Below, one piece after another: positions 1 to 8,934 of a DNA stretch of 64,000 nt. How positions within the stretch are numbered: the stretch's first letter is position 1; every line of letters starts with the position of its first letter. Under the pieces are notes generated by a model, which made no database searches, was not told where the DNA came from, and saw only the letters and a program-made list of their open reading frames with translations. Source of the stretch: Legionella sainthelensi (GTDB taxonomy: Bacteria > Pseudomonadota > Gammaproteobacteria > Legionellales > Legionellaceae); the NCBI RefSeq assembly GCF_900637685.1, contig NZ_LR134388.1, positions 1,251,501 through 1,315,500 on the forward strand, given 5' to 3'. The position numbers and the translations under genes were made by a program.

Positions 1-900
1 GATATCGAAATTGATGCCCATGACCCCCAAGCTTTTATTGCTACAGCAAAACGAATTTCTCCGACATTTGGTGGGATTAATTTAGAAGATTTGAAAGCTC
101 CCGAATGTTTTGAAATTGAACAAGCTTTAATCGAACAATTAAATATTCCAGTTTTCCATGATGATCAACATGGAACTGCTATCGTAGTTGCTGCGGGTTT
201 ACTAAATGCTCTTGAGTTACAACACAAAAAATTATCTGAAGCACGAATTGTTTGTATAGGGGCTGGTGCTGCGGGCATCGCTTCAATGCGCTTACTTGCT
301 GCCTTGGGTGCTCCTAAAGAAAATATGTTGCTTTTGGACACTAAAGGCGTCATTCATTCGGGCCGCACCGATCTAAATGCTTATAAGTTTGCTTTTTCGC
401 GTACGACCGAATGCAGAACCTTGGCTGATGCATTAGTTGACGCAGATGTATTTATCGGTGTTGCGAAACCAGATTTATTAGATGCTAATTTATTAAAACT
501 GATGGCAGCTAAACCCATTATTTTTGCATTATCCAACCCGGATCCTGAAATCAGACCTGAAATAGCTCATCGGGTACGCGATGATATAGTCATAGCTACT
601 GGACGTAGTGACTATCCTAATCAGGTAAACAATGTATTATGTTTTCCATATATTTTTCGTGGCGCCTTGGATGTGCGTGCTAAATGTATTAATCAATCCA
701 TGCAAATTGCGGCAGTTGAGTCAATCCGCCAATTAGTGCATGAGCCAGTTCCCCAGGTAGTGAAGGATAATTACCCAGGTGTTACGTATTGGGAGTTTGG
801 TCCTAACTATATTCTTCCAAAGCCTATAGATCCTCGTTTGCGAGAGCGAGTTCCAGCTGCTGTAGCCCAAGCTGCAATAGCAAGTGGCGTAAGTCAATAA
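1..900 (+). CDS. NAD(P)-dependent malic enzyme, 3' part (5' end outside window)
   Basis: Oxidatively decarboxylates malate to pyruvate in the cytoplasm, linking the TCA cycle to pyruvate and reducing power. The frame is open from base 1 (DIEIDAHDP...), so the true start lies upstream; a TTG at 91 is only an internal codon. About 299 residues are visible. They include the family motif HDDQHGTAI and a Rossmann dinucleotide segment (IGAGAAGIAS). The protein ends at ASGVSQ with no phosphotransacetylase-like domain, so it is the short form rather than the E. coli MaeB fusion. Cofactor preference cannot be read from the sequence. The family call is secure. Confidence 0.93.
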   Translation, partial: DIEIDAHDPQAFIATAKRISPTFGGINLEDLKAPECFEIEQALIEQLNIPVFHDDQHGTAIVVAAGLLNALELQHKKLSEARIVCIGAGAAGIASMRLLAALGAPKENMLLLDTKGVIHSGRTDLNAYKFAFSRTTECRTLADALVDADVFIGVAKPDLLDANLLKLMAAKPIIFALSNPDPEIRPEIAHRVRDDIVIATGRSDYPNQVNNVLCFPYIFRGALDVRAKCINQSMQIAAVESIRQLVHEPVPQVVKDNYPGVTYWEFGPNYILPKPIDPRLRERVPAAVAQAAIASGVSQ

Positions 901-1214
901 GTTGTATGTAATTTAAATTTAAAAGTAGCATCCCATATGCAATAAGGGATCTCTGGGTGTAGATGTATGCCGTATGAGATGTCCTCATTACCATTGATAT
1001 AAGAAGCTTGTAGTCGTCCTCGCATAAGAGGGACCCATGTTGATGGAGGTACAATACTCCTAAAATGGATTTCCTCTTTCGCGAAAATGACAAACCCTTA
1101 AGTTAATGGCAGTGATTGCGTTTAGGATAAATAGGTGAATTAAATAAAAGAGTATTTGCCGCCTTAGATTAAGACTGTAGATGCTTTTGCTTAACCAATG
1201 TTAAGGAGATAACC
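901..1214. other. Intergenic region with a dispersed-repeat copy
   Basis: This 314-base gap lies between the malic enzyme and the first MFS gene. I see no convincing coding frame. A minus-strand frame at 824-1093 overlaps the malic enzyme and has no ribosome binding site. Bases 1036-1114 resemble 60603-60685. The last bases contain the AAGGAG ribosome binding site for the TTG start at 1215. Confidence 0.6.
1036..1114 (+). repeat. Diverged intergenic repeat, copy 1
   Basis: Shares ordered blocks with 60603-60685: CATGTTGAT, then AAATGGATTTC, then GCGAAAATG, then CCCTTAAG and AATGG.AGTG, at nearly the same spacing. No gene overlaps either copy. It looks like a dispersed intergenic repeat; its function is unknown. 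Confidence 0.55.
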
Positions 1215-2513
1215 TTGCTTTCTGAAAACCGTAGAAATTACGCATTAATTGGATGGCTTATCTGTGGTCTTGGAGCCATGTTTTATAGTTACGAATATTT
1301 GCTGCGGATCGCGCCTAGTGCGATGGAAACGGCACTGCGTGAACATTTTAATTTGTCAGCTACAGGATTTGGGAATATTTCATCTGTTTATTATTATGCT
1401 TATGTTCCCATGCAGTTACCTGTGGGAATCATGATGGACCGTTACGGTCCAAGACGTTTATTAACTTTTGCATGTTTCATTTGTGTCATCGGAACTTTTT
1501 TATTCACAGGAACAACCTCATTTTGGGTTGCAGCTGCGGGGCGATTTTTGGTTGGGTTAGGATCCGCATTTGCATTTGTCGGTGTATTAAAGCTAGCAAC
1601 AATCTGGTTGCCGGAAAATAAGCTTGCCATGGTTTCAGGAATTACTTCGGCGTTAGGAACTGTTGGTGCGATGCTAGGTGATAATTTTTTAGAAATATTT
1701 GTTCATAGATTAGGTTGGATCCGGACTCTAAATATGACCGCCTTTTTTGGTATTGTATTAACCTTTATCTTGTGGTTAGGTATCCATGATAAGAAAGGTC
1801 GTTACAGACAGAGTGGCACTGTTTCTTCTTTTAAGAACGGTATGATTGACTTAGGTATTATTGCGCGTAATAAACAAATATGGGTGAACGGATTATTTGG
1901 CTGTTTGGTTTATTTACCTACAACAGTTTTTGCTGAATTGTGGGGAATTCCTTACTTAAGGCATGCTCATGGATTATCTGCACATGGCGCTGGTTTAGCG
2001 AATTCGTTGCTTTTTTTAGGGTTTACTTTAGGAGCCCCATTGATGGGATACTTTTCTGATCGCATCGCGCGCAGAAAATTGCCTATGCTTTTAGGGTCTA
2101 GTGTAGCCACGGTATTGATGGTAGTTATTCTGTATTTTCCTGGTTTGAGCGAGAGTAATGTACAGATTCTCATGTTTTTCTTAGGACTGTTTTATAGTGC
2201 ACAAGCGATTGTATTCGCAGTCGGTCGGGAGTTGAGTCCAGGTGAAGCCGCAGGTACGGCAATGGCTTTAACTAACATGATCGTTATGTTAGGCGGTATG
2301 TTATTGCAGCCTTTAGTCGGATACTTATTAGATTTTAGTTATTCTTTACGTAGTGGTGCTTCTCTTTCAACGGCATTAGCAGTTGAGAATGTACATAAAC
2401 TTTATAACATGACTGACTATCGTATTGCTTTGGCATTTATACCTATCGGTATGTGTATTGCTGCTTTATTAACGTTCTTCTTAAAGGAAACACACGCTCA
2501 TGCACCTAAATGA
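1215..2513 (+). CDS. MFS transporter, Pht/Fpt-like phagosomal carrier family (tandem copy 1)
   Basis: A 432-residue, 12-helix inner-membrane major facilitator. The loop 2-3 signature appears as GIMMDRYGPRRLLT, with a second DRIARRK-type loop in the C-terminal half. The N-terminal segment FYSYEYLLRIAPS resembles the Pht/Fpt carriers that Legionella and Francisella use to import amino acids or nucleosides; that assignment is by resemblance only and the substrate is unknown. The start is TTG at 1215, chosen because AAGGAG lies just upstream. The gene overlaps the next MFS gene by 14 bases, so the two are co-translated and probably arose by duplication (shared motifs YYYAY.PMQ and DR.GPRRLLTFAC). 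Confidence 0.85.
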   Translation: MLSENRRNYALIGWLICGLGAMFYSYEYLLRIAPSAMETALREHFNLSATGFGNISSVYYYAYVPMQLPVGIMMDRYGPRRLLTFACFICVIGTFLFTGTTSFWVAAAGRFLVGLGSAFAFVGVLKLATIWLPENKLAMVSGITSALGTVGAMLGDNFLEIFVHRLGWIRTLNMTAFFGIVLTFILWLGIHDKKGRYRQSGTVSSFKNGMIDLGIIARNKQIWVNGLFGCLVYLPTTVFAELWGIPYLRHAHGLSAHGAGLANSLLFLGFTLGAPLMGYFSDRIARRKLPMLLGSSVATVLMVVILYFPGLSESNVQILMFFLGLFYSAQAIVFAVGRELSPGEAAGTAMALTNMIVMLGGMLLQPLVGYLLDFSYSLRSGASLSTALAVENVHKLYNMTDYRIALAFIPIGMCIAALLTFFLKETHAHAPK

Positions 2514-3771
2514 AATTGTTTCAAGAAAACAGCTGCTGTTAGGCCTGTTTATCTGCTTTGTTGGGGCAGTGTTTTATTGCTATGAGTTTATTTTACGCAT
2601 CATTCCAGGCGTGTTACAGACTGAGCTTAGTACTGCTTTGGGACATATTTCAGCCACAACTTTTGGTCAAATATCTGCCCTGTATTATTTTGCATATTCC
2701 CCTATGCAGATGCCTGTTGGGATGTTAATGGATAGATTTGGCCCAAGACGACTTTTAACGTTTGCATGTCTATGTTGTACCGTCGGTTCGTGGATGTTTA
2801 CATTAACTTCATCTATGTTTTTAGTAGGATCAGGACGTTTTTTAGTAGGGTTTGGCTCTTCTTTTGCTTTTGTTGGTGTGCTTTCCCTTGCATTGCATTG
2901 GTTACCCAGACGTTATTTTTCTTTAGTTGCGGGTCTAATGACTACTCTTGGAATGTTAGGTCTTGTTTATGGTGAAGTAAAAATTACTGAATGGTCTCAG
3001 AGTATAGGTTGGGAGCAAGTATTAATCCTGATCGCCATTGTTGGTGCTGGTTTAAGTGTACTGATGTTGCTTGTGGTTCGTGATGGACCAGAAGGCCATC
3101 AATCGAATAACCATCCTTTACCGGAGTTTTTTCGAAATGTGCTTAAAGTACTTGTGGCTCCTGAAGTTTGGGTTATCGGTTTTGTGGGGGCGTGTTTATA
3201 TACTTCTTTATCCGTGTTTGGTGAGTTATGGGGAAAAACGTATTTGGAACAAGCCCATCATTTAACTAAGGTTGAAGCAGCGAAGACGGTTTCTGCAGTA
3301 TTTTTGGGTTGGGCAGTTGGAGCTCCTGTAGCGGGATATTTATCAGATCGCTCGGGAAAACGTTTATTACCATTGGTTTTAGGTGCTATTTTTGCTTTAA
3401 TTTGTATTAGTCTTGTTTTGTATTGTCCAGGTTTGTCTTATTTTAGCCTCAATGTTTTATTATTTTTATATGGCGTGTTTAGCGCTACAGAAATTATCGT
3501 GTTTATTATGGCTAAAGAATGCAGCGGTGCTCAATTATCAGGTACTGTTTTTGCAGCGACTAATATGATAATTTCTCTCGCTGGGGCTGTGTTCCAACCT
3601 TTAGTGGGTAAATTATTGGATACGTTTGGGGATAGCGGTATTGTTAAGGGAGAACATATTTACACTGTCGTAGATTATCAAGTGGCTTTATCCATATTAC
3701 CCCTTTCATTGTTATTAGTTACTATTCTTGCTTTTTTTATTAAAGATCATAAAGATCACCCAATTGTTTAA
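2500..3771 (+). CDS. MFS transporter, Pht/Fpt-like (tandem copy 2)
   Basis: A 423-residue major facilitator, clearly paralogous to the gene upstream: both contain the DR.GPRRLLTFAC loop, GRFLVG.GS.FAFVGVL in helix 4 and a PLVG.LLD segment in helix 11. It begins with ATG 2500 inside the end of the first gene, with AAAGGAAA just before it. This implies translational coupling. Substrate unknown; the duplicated arrangement suggests related substrates with different specificity (inference). Two hairpins follow the stop at 3807-3828 and 3894-3922. Confidence 0.86.
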   Translation: MHLNEIVSRKQLLLGLFICFVGAVFYCYEFILRIIPGVLQTELSTALGHISATTFGQISALYYFAYSPMQMPVGMLMDRFGPRRLLTFACLCCTVGSWMFTLTSSMFLVGSGRFLVGFGSSFAFVGVLSLALHWLPRRYFSLVAGLMTTLGMLGLVYGEVKITEWSQSIGWEQVLILIAIVGAGLSVLMLLVVRDGPEGHQSNNHPLPEFFRNVLKVLVAPEVWVIGFVGACLYTSLSVFGELWGKTYLEQAHHLTKVEAAKTVSAVFLGWAVGAPVAGYLSDRSGKRLLPLVLGAIFALICISLVLYCPGLSYFSLNVLLFLYGVFSATEIIVFIMAKECSGAQLSGTVFAATNMIISLAGAVFQPLVGKLLDTFGDSGIVKGEHIYTVVDYQVALSILPLSLLLVTILAFFIKDHKDHPIV

Positions 3772-3806
3772 GTAAAATGTCCGGTAACCTGCCGACTCTT
3801 GGTTAA

Positions 3807-3828
3807 ACGGCCAATATGGCCGTGTTTT
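3807..3828 (+). terminator. Hairpin with short T tract after the MFS pair
   Basis: A 7-bp perfect stem, ACGGCCA/TGGCCGT, with a 3-base loop, followed by GTTTT. It lies 36 bases after the stop of the second MFS gene. Probably the first of two intrinsic terminators. Confidence 0.55.
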
Positions 3829-3893
3829 AAAGAGGATCGTTTCCAGGATGTATATTGTAACTCGAGGTTTCTAGTACATTTTTTTGTTTTAGG

Positions 3894-3922
3894 CCTCCGC
3901 TTTTGCGGAGGGTGATTTTTTT
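3894..3922 (+). terminator. Rho-independent terminator of the MFS operon
   Basis: A perfect 7-bp stem CCTCCGC/GCGGAGG with loop TTTT, followed by GTGA and seven T. The T run lies on the plus strand side, so it serves the MFS genes and not the convergent gene at 4032-4829. Confidence 0.75.
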
Positions 3923-4031
3923 CGAAATTGAGAATAAAGCGACATGGGAGCTCATAATTGAGTGACTCGTTATTTCATGCCTTTGCATTCTGCTTTTGTG
4001 AAGCCACACCCAACAAAGCACATAAGTAGCA

Positions 4032-4829
4032 TTATGAGTTTTGGCAGGGTGACATTGATGGGGCATTGACTTCTGAGTGAGCATTGTCTGTTATTTCTTG
4101 TTGGGGCGATTCTGGCATTTCCATATTAGATTTGCTTGAACGAGGAGCGGTCATGGAGGGCTCACTATCAAGTGATGTCGCAACAGGTTCCGGAGAGTTC
4201 TTCGCTGCCTTAGGAGAGTTCTCTAATTTAGATGCGTTCTCTGTGAATTGAGCTGAATTCTTAGAAGGGGTTGGTATTGGGATATCGTTATAATTTTTTC
4301 CTGCTTTCAGTTGGTCAACAAGCTCCTTATACCCACCTTCTGGGAATGCTTTGTTGGTTCTTGGATCAATCAGTTCACCATTTTTAGTAAGCGCAATTAC
4401 ATCACCTCCCATGGAAACTCTTCCATCCGCTCCTTGTTTTGCTAAATCTCTGAGAAAATCTTCTTCTGCTTGAGAATTCTTAAATTGCAGCGTTATCCTG
4501 CCGTTAGCTTGGTCTACTTTAAATTTATTTTCATCTTCATCAAAATCAGGTTTTTGTTTTTTGTATCTTTTAAGCCAGTCATCACACATTTGGTTAAGAT
4601 CAAGATTTTTGTTAGGATCCTTTTTAACGTCCATAATTTTTGTATTTTGTTCCGTTTCCTGGTTTGGATTTAGCATTCCTTGGTTGTTAGCTGACATATT
4701 TGCTAGATCTTGCTCCATCTTTTTTTGGTTGTTTTCTTGTAGTTGCTGTGCTGTTTTTGGTTTAGTTCTTTTTGTATATCTTGTGCTGTAGTAACCATTT
4801 GCTTCTCCACATATTTTGCTTTGGTTCAA
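4032..4829 (-). CDS. Hypothetical hydrophilic effector-like protein, probable frameshift near its start
   Basis: A 265-codon open frame with no recognised domain. It is rich in N, Q, K, P and S and has no membrane segment or signal peptide, as expected of a translocated or cytosolic regulatory protein. The only start at the extreme 5' end is a TTG with no ribosome binding site; the first in-frame ATG is at 4718. A better start signal exists in another frame: GGAGAAGCAA followed by ATG at 4798 (MVTTAQDIQKEL...), closed by TAG at 4703-4705. One extra base in the seven-base run 4720-4726 would join that frame to the main frame. I therefore think the real gene begins at 4798 and carries a one-base lesion or slippage site. 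Function unknown. Confidence 0.5.
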   Translation of the reverse strand: MNQSKICGEANGYYSTRYTKRTKPKTAQQLQENNQKKMEQDLANMSANNQGMLNPNQETEQNTKIMDVKKDPNKNLDLNQMCDDWLKRYKKQKPDFDEDENKFKVDQANGRITLQFKNSQAEEDFLRDLAKQGADGRVSMGGDVIALTKNGELIDPRTNKAFPEGGYKELVDQLKAGKNYNDIPIPTPSKNSAQFTENASKLENSPKAAKNSPEPVATSLDSEPSMTAPRSSKSNMEMPESPQQEITDNAHSEVNAPSMSPCQNS

Positions 4830-5069
4830 TAGAGTGCGAATTTTTGATAGCGCTCAAGTAATAATCATATTTAATCATTTTGAACACAACCAGTCCAATT
4901 CATTGGATTTATATATGATATGAAACGATTCAATAATTATTTTATTTCAAAAAGTTATGTGTAAAAAATCTTGATTTAATAGTTAAAAAACATGTTTTTC
5001 TATTTCAAAAGTGAGTAATTATTCAATTTAAGACCAGCGTTGGGTGATGCTTAGTCATGCTTAGATTAT

Positions 5070-5879
5070 TTAATTAAATATGGCAATTAACTCATTGACG
5101 GGTTGCCGCATCGATCCCTGGCAGTTGATAAAACGGGCGACTCGGAAGCTTTTGATTTCCGCCTTTCTATAGTGATGGCGGGTAAATTCTGTATCATGGT
5201 TGGAGAGAATAACTGGAATACCTTTTGCTGCTGATTCTTTAGCGAGCTCAGTGAGCTCAATCTGATCTTCATTAGTAAATAATTTTTGATTGTAGGGTAA
5301 ATGGGGCGTTTTTTCTGAAAGTGGTACATAAGGAGGATCACAATAGATTACATCACCGCGCTCTGCAAGCTCAAAAGTCTTTCTAAAATCATTATGAATA
5401 AATTCAGCACATTGACTTTTCTGATGAAAAAGATGCATTTCTTTGTGTGGAAAATAAGGCTTTGTATAAAGTCCAAAAGGAACGTTATAGATGCCTTTAG
5501 AGTTATAGCGGCACAAGCCATTATAACCATGTCTGTTGAGGTAAAGAAAGTAAGCCGATTTTTGTAAGGAATAAGGAGAGGCATTAAAATCAGATCTTAT
5601 TTGATAATATTTTTCTTTACGATTGAATTCAGGGTTAAAAAAAGATTCACAATACTCAATAAATGGATCACCTCGTTGTTGTAATAGAGTAAATAAATGG
5701 ATTAAATCAAGATTACTTTCGGCAAGGAGATAAGAAGGATAATTTGTATTCATAAAGACAACACCAGAACCAGTGAACGGCTCAATTAGGCGTTTGCCCG
5801 GAGGGAGAGCAGGAATAATTTTTTCCAAACAGTTGTATTTACTACCTGCCCATTTTAGGAAAGGTCTTATTTTAATCAT
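5070..5879 (-). CDS. dam: DNA adenine methyltransferase (Dam, D12 class)
   Basis: Transfers methyl from SAM to N6 of adenine, normally in GATC, acting in mismatch-repair strand choice and gene control. Visible motifs: FLKWAGSK near the N terminus (SAM binding, motif X), IEPFTGSG (motif I) and CDPPYVPLS (motif IV, DPPY catalytic). Length about 269 residues matches Dam. I chose the ATG at 5879, which places FLKWAGSK at the usual distance; an upstream GTG at 5891 would add four residues. No strong ribosome binding site is seen before either. Whether it is the house-keeping Dam or an orphan methylase cannot be told here; no restriction gene is adjacent. Confidence 0.9.
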   Translation of the reverse strand: MIKIRPFLKWAGSKYNCLEKIIPALPPGKRLIEPFTGSGVVFMNTNYPSYLLAESNLDLIHLFTLLQQRGDPFIEYCESFFNPEFNRKEKYYQIRSDFNASPYSLQKSAYFLYLNRHGYNGLCRYNSKGIYNVPFGLYTKPYFPHKEMHLFHQKSQCAEFIHNDFRKTFELAERGDVIYCDPPYVPLSEKTPHLPYNQKLFTNEDQIELTELAKESAAKGIPVILSNHDTEFTRHHYRKAEIKSFRVARFINCQGSMRQPVNELIAIFN

Positions 5880-6052
5880 AGAGAGTACCACGATTGATTC
5901 AGGAGGAAGTATTGCTTATTTTTAAGAAAAAAAACAGAATTTTTTTGTATTGGACTGTTTGTATTTGCACTGAATCTTCGTGTATAAATTACCTGCCTTA
6001 TATAGTTTGGCTGGCGTCATCAACGGCATTTTATGTCCTTGATGGGGTTGAG

Positions 6053-7594
6053 TTAAACAGAGCTCCGAATGTGGTCATCATCTGCTTCCAAAGACAAATC
6101 CGCTTGATTATTAGGGCTGCTATTCCTATGGTGAAAGAAGAGATTGGGTTGACTCATGATGTCACTTGTAATAGATGGTGTTGATGGCATCGGAGTTAAT
6201 ACGTGAGTGTTGGCGCGCTTTTGAGAGTTGTCCGCATTTGCGCCTTGCTCCCTCAATCTATTTGTAGCGAATAAATAGCTTGGAGATCCACTTACTTCTA
6301 TATTCTGGGATGTTTGAGTTGCTATTGCCGACGGCGCATCTGATTTCGTGATACTTAATCCCAAAGCTCCACTAATTAATGCCAAACCTCCTCCCATTGT
6401 TCCCGCGACCATAACTAGTCCTAATAAGCCAACCCCCAAAGGTGCAAACACACCTGTGGCAACTAATGTCACGCCGATACCTGCTCCGATCACCAAGCCT
6501 GCTGTTGCCAATAAACCGACAATAAGCAATTTTTGTTGTGAGGAGGATTGTGGATTTGTTCCTGTATTTGCTTGACTGATTTTTGCGGAGTCTGTGTGAG
6601 ATTTATGTTTAAGTTCTATCGCTGTAGTGTACACCATTTGAGGGGTAGCATCATTCTGGAAATTTTTGGAAAAAGAAAATTCAAGTGTTTTCCCTTTATT
6701 ACCTGCACTTAGGATGCTCAGTATTGTATTTGCCCCATTAGGCGTATGAGAGTCAGAAGCCGTATCGACTATTTTACGCATTTGCTCCAGCATGCAAGCT
6801 GCGTTCAATTCATTTTCCTCAGAACCTATAGAAAGTTTTATTTGCTTATCACAGGGTCTACCATAGAATAAATATTCATTCTCATCAAAAGTTTCAAAAT
6901 TGTAAGGGTGGTCTCTTCTTAATTGATCGTTACTAAATTCTAAATGAACGATTGATCCACTTAGTGTAGATATAATACTGCTTAATCTATCAGACAAGTT
7001 ATTTAATGGTTCAGCTAATATCTTGTTTCCACCTAACTCTTGATCCAATCGTTCAATGGCATTTAAAATTTTTTTATAACTAGGGTAAAGACGATGTAAT
7101 AGAGGGGCTCTTTGAAGTAAGTTATTTGTTTTATGCGTTATTTCAACAGTTGCATCTATTAAATCTTTATAATCTGCTATAGCTTTTAGATTCTTAATAT
7201 ATTGGCCCTCAACTGTATTATTGTCTGCAGTCCGTTGACCTTTTTCTGTTAAGGTACATGTAGTAAAGAATGGATCAGGGTGTATGTCTCCTGCATAAAG
7301 AGCATCTGCTTTATAAGTAGAATTAAGACGGAAAGGCTCTATAACATTAAGCTCATTAGGTATGAAGCTAAATCGAACTCTGTATATTTCTTGTTCTGTA
7401 CCATCCTTATTTTTTTCAGTCTCCATGTCACAGGGAATATGAGGTGTTGGTGCACAATAGTTCATTATGAGATTATAGTTTTCCTCAGTAGCCGGTAATC
7501 TTAACTCAATAGACGCGTGGCCAGTATCTTTGTCAAGATATTTAGTTTGGCTATTCGTTCCCCATGTTTGGATTATCGCTATGCCTTTCTTCAT
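6053..7594 (-). CDS. Effector-like protein with a GHAxIEL N-terminal module, candidate catalytic Cys lost
   Basis: A 513-residue protein with no assigned family. Residues 1-30 read like the N terminus of the 418-residue protein at 12991-14247: a TW motif followed by GHASIELRLPA, with His26. Around residues 240-290 a second stretch aligns with the same paralogue (IKLS/VIRIS, then NGANTILSILSAG against NCSTTATEVLKAG), but Gly287 stands where the paralogue has Cys. Residues about 356-418 are Gly/Ala/Val-rich and could form two membrane helices. The C terminus is polar and acidic (LEADDDHIRSSV), like Dot/Icm secretion signals. It may be a membrane-directed effector or a pseudoenzyme; both are inferences. 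Confidence 0.7.
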   Translation of the reverse strand: MKKGIAIIQTWGTNSQTKYLDKDTGHASIELRLPATEENYNLIMNYCAPTPHIPCDMETEKNKDGTEQEIYRVRFSFIPNELNVIEPFRLNSTYKADALYAGDIHPDPFFTTCTLTEKGQRTADNNTVEGQYIKNLKAIADYKDLIDATVEITHKTNNLLQRAPLLHRLYPSYKKILNAIERLDQELGGNKILAEPLNNLSDRLSSIISTLSGSIVHLEFSNDQLRRDHPYNFETFDENEYLFYGRPCDKQIKLSIGSEENELNAACMLEQMRKIVDTASDSHTPNGANTILSILSAGNKGKTLEFSFSKNFQNDATPQMVYTTAIELKHKSHTDSAKISQANTGTNPQSSSQQKLLIVGLLATAGLVIGAGIGVTLVATGVFAPLGVGLLGLVMVAGTMGGGLALISGALGLSITKSDAPSAIATQTSQNIEVSGSPSYLFATNRLREQGANADNSQKRANTHVLTPMPSTPSITSDIMSQPNLFFHHRNSSPNNQADLSLEADDDHIRSSV

Positions 7595-7839
7595 AATTAG
7601 TTACTCTGACATTTTATTTCTCCATATATTAACCATCTTGTTTAAATGATATCCAATCAAATATTTTGAGCTCACATATAAGATTATTAAATAATTGATT
7701 GCATTTAATGGGTTATTGGGTTTTGGAAGAGCTTATTAGTCAGAATAGGAGTCTAAATTTATAGGATTGCAGCATGTTGGTATGATGCAGAACCTTCTGC
7801 TTAGAAGGTTTTATTCATGAATTTTTTAGTTGCGCTAAA

Positions 7840-8688
7840 TTAACTTTCCCAAATCACAGGAAATAAAGAGTGATTCATAGGAGCTCCTTCTGGAAGTTCG
7901 TTGATTAATCCTGGAAAATCAGGTGAAGTTACCCATTTACGTGGGGCATGAGTGATGTCATCGCCTAAAAAACGCACGGAAAAAACTCTGCGTCGTTGTG
8001 TTCCAGGAACGCCTGATGCCGCATGAAGTGTTAACATATGAAAGCATATCACATCCCCAGGAACTATTTCCCAACCAAGAATAGGGTAGGCTCCACGTTG
8101 TGCTTCGATATCAGGAAGCTCGGTTAAACTTCCTTCTGGGAACCATTTCGCTTGGTTATCCATAAAAGATCGAGGCATAAGCCAAGGCCCTAAATGGGAG
8201 CCTGCAACAAATTCCAAGCTGGAAATACGGGATACGGGATCCACTGGTATCCATAAACTGCAATTTTGAAACCCTTCAATATTATAGTAGGGTTGATCTT
8301 GATGCCATGGCGTACGCTGTTGTGTTCCTGGTTCTTTAACAAGGAGATGATCATGGTAAAGCCGTGTTTTTTTGCTCCCCATCAGTGTTCCTGCAATCAC
8401 ACTAGCAGGTGACTCAAAAATAAATTGTTGATAATTTGGATTGGTTTGCCAAGTACAAAAGTCTTCTATAAATTGCCCTGGATCCTCACTCTTACTTGCA
8501 ATTTTTGACCGCTGGCTAGGTGATTTCAGATTCAGCTCAATGCCTTCACGAAGTAATGTAATTTCTTCAGGATTTAGAATTTGACGAATGCAGATCGCCC
8601 CATCTTTTTTATAAGCATCAACATGTGCCTGAGTTACGAATTTTTTAACACGTTGCAGGACTTCTTGAGAAATAAAATGAGAGTGCAT
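7840..8688 (-). CDS. Phytanoyl-CoA dioxygenase (PhyH) family Fe(II)/2-oxoglutarate oxygenase
   Basis: A 282-residue member of the PhyH family of non-haem iron hydroxylases, which use O2 and 2-oxoglutarate. The iron triad is visible: H129 and D131 in WHQDQPYYN and H222 in LTLHAASG; the 2-oxoglutarate Arg follows in RRRVFSVRF. The fold is complete and no residue appears lost. The substrate is unknown; family members hydroxylate acyl-CoAs, amino-acid derivatives or secondary metabolites. The gene stands alone between the effector-like gene and the divergent MHS transporter, so context does not narrow the substrate. Confidence 0.88.
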   Translation of the reverse strand: MHSHFISQEVLQRVKKFVTQAHVDAYKKDGAICIRQILNPEEITLLREGIELNLKSPSQRSKIASKSEDPGQFIEDFCTWQTNPNYQQFIFESPASVIAGTLMGSKKTRLYHDHLLVKEPGTQQRTPWHQDQPYYNIEGFQNCSLWIPVDPVSRISSLEFVAGSHLGPWLMPRSFMDNQAKWFPEGSLTELPDIEAQRGAYPILGWEIVPGDVICFHMLTLHAASGVPGTQRRRVFSVRFLGDDITHAPRKWVTSPDFPGLINELPEGAPMNHSLFPVIWES

Positions 8689-8934
8689 GTTCCATGAGAA
8701 AATGTAAAGAATTTTGTTGATGTTACTAAAATTTAATAAAAGGAGCTACGCATCTTGGAATCAATCAACTTATATTTTTAAGTTATGATTTTCATTTATA
8801 TCTTCAACGTGTACTCGCGATCTCATTGATTGACGATCATGCCTTTTTTGTCGAGCTTACGTGTATAACTAAAAAATTCATGAGTGCTAAAAGTTATGCT
8901 ATTTTAGCTCTTTTCCATTAGAAAAGGATTTAGA

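Noticed and set aside
824..1093. 89-codon minus-strand frame
   Set aside because: Covers the end of the malic enzyme and the intergenic repeat. Not conserved-looking, no start signal.
3827..4084. 85-codon minus-strand frame MLTQKSMPHQ...
   Set aside because: It overlaps the gene at 4032-4829 in another frame and runs through the plus-strand terminator hairpin. No ribosome binding site.
5894..6184. 96-codon plus-strand frame
   Set aside because: Overlaps the 3' end of the 6053-7594 gene antisense. Composition is not coding-like and it has no ribosome binding site or family motif.
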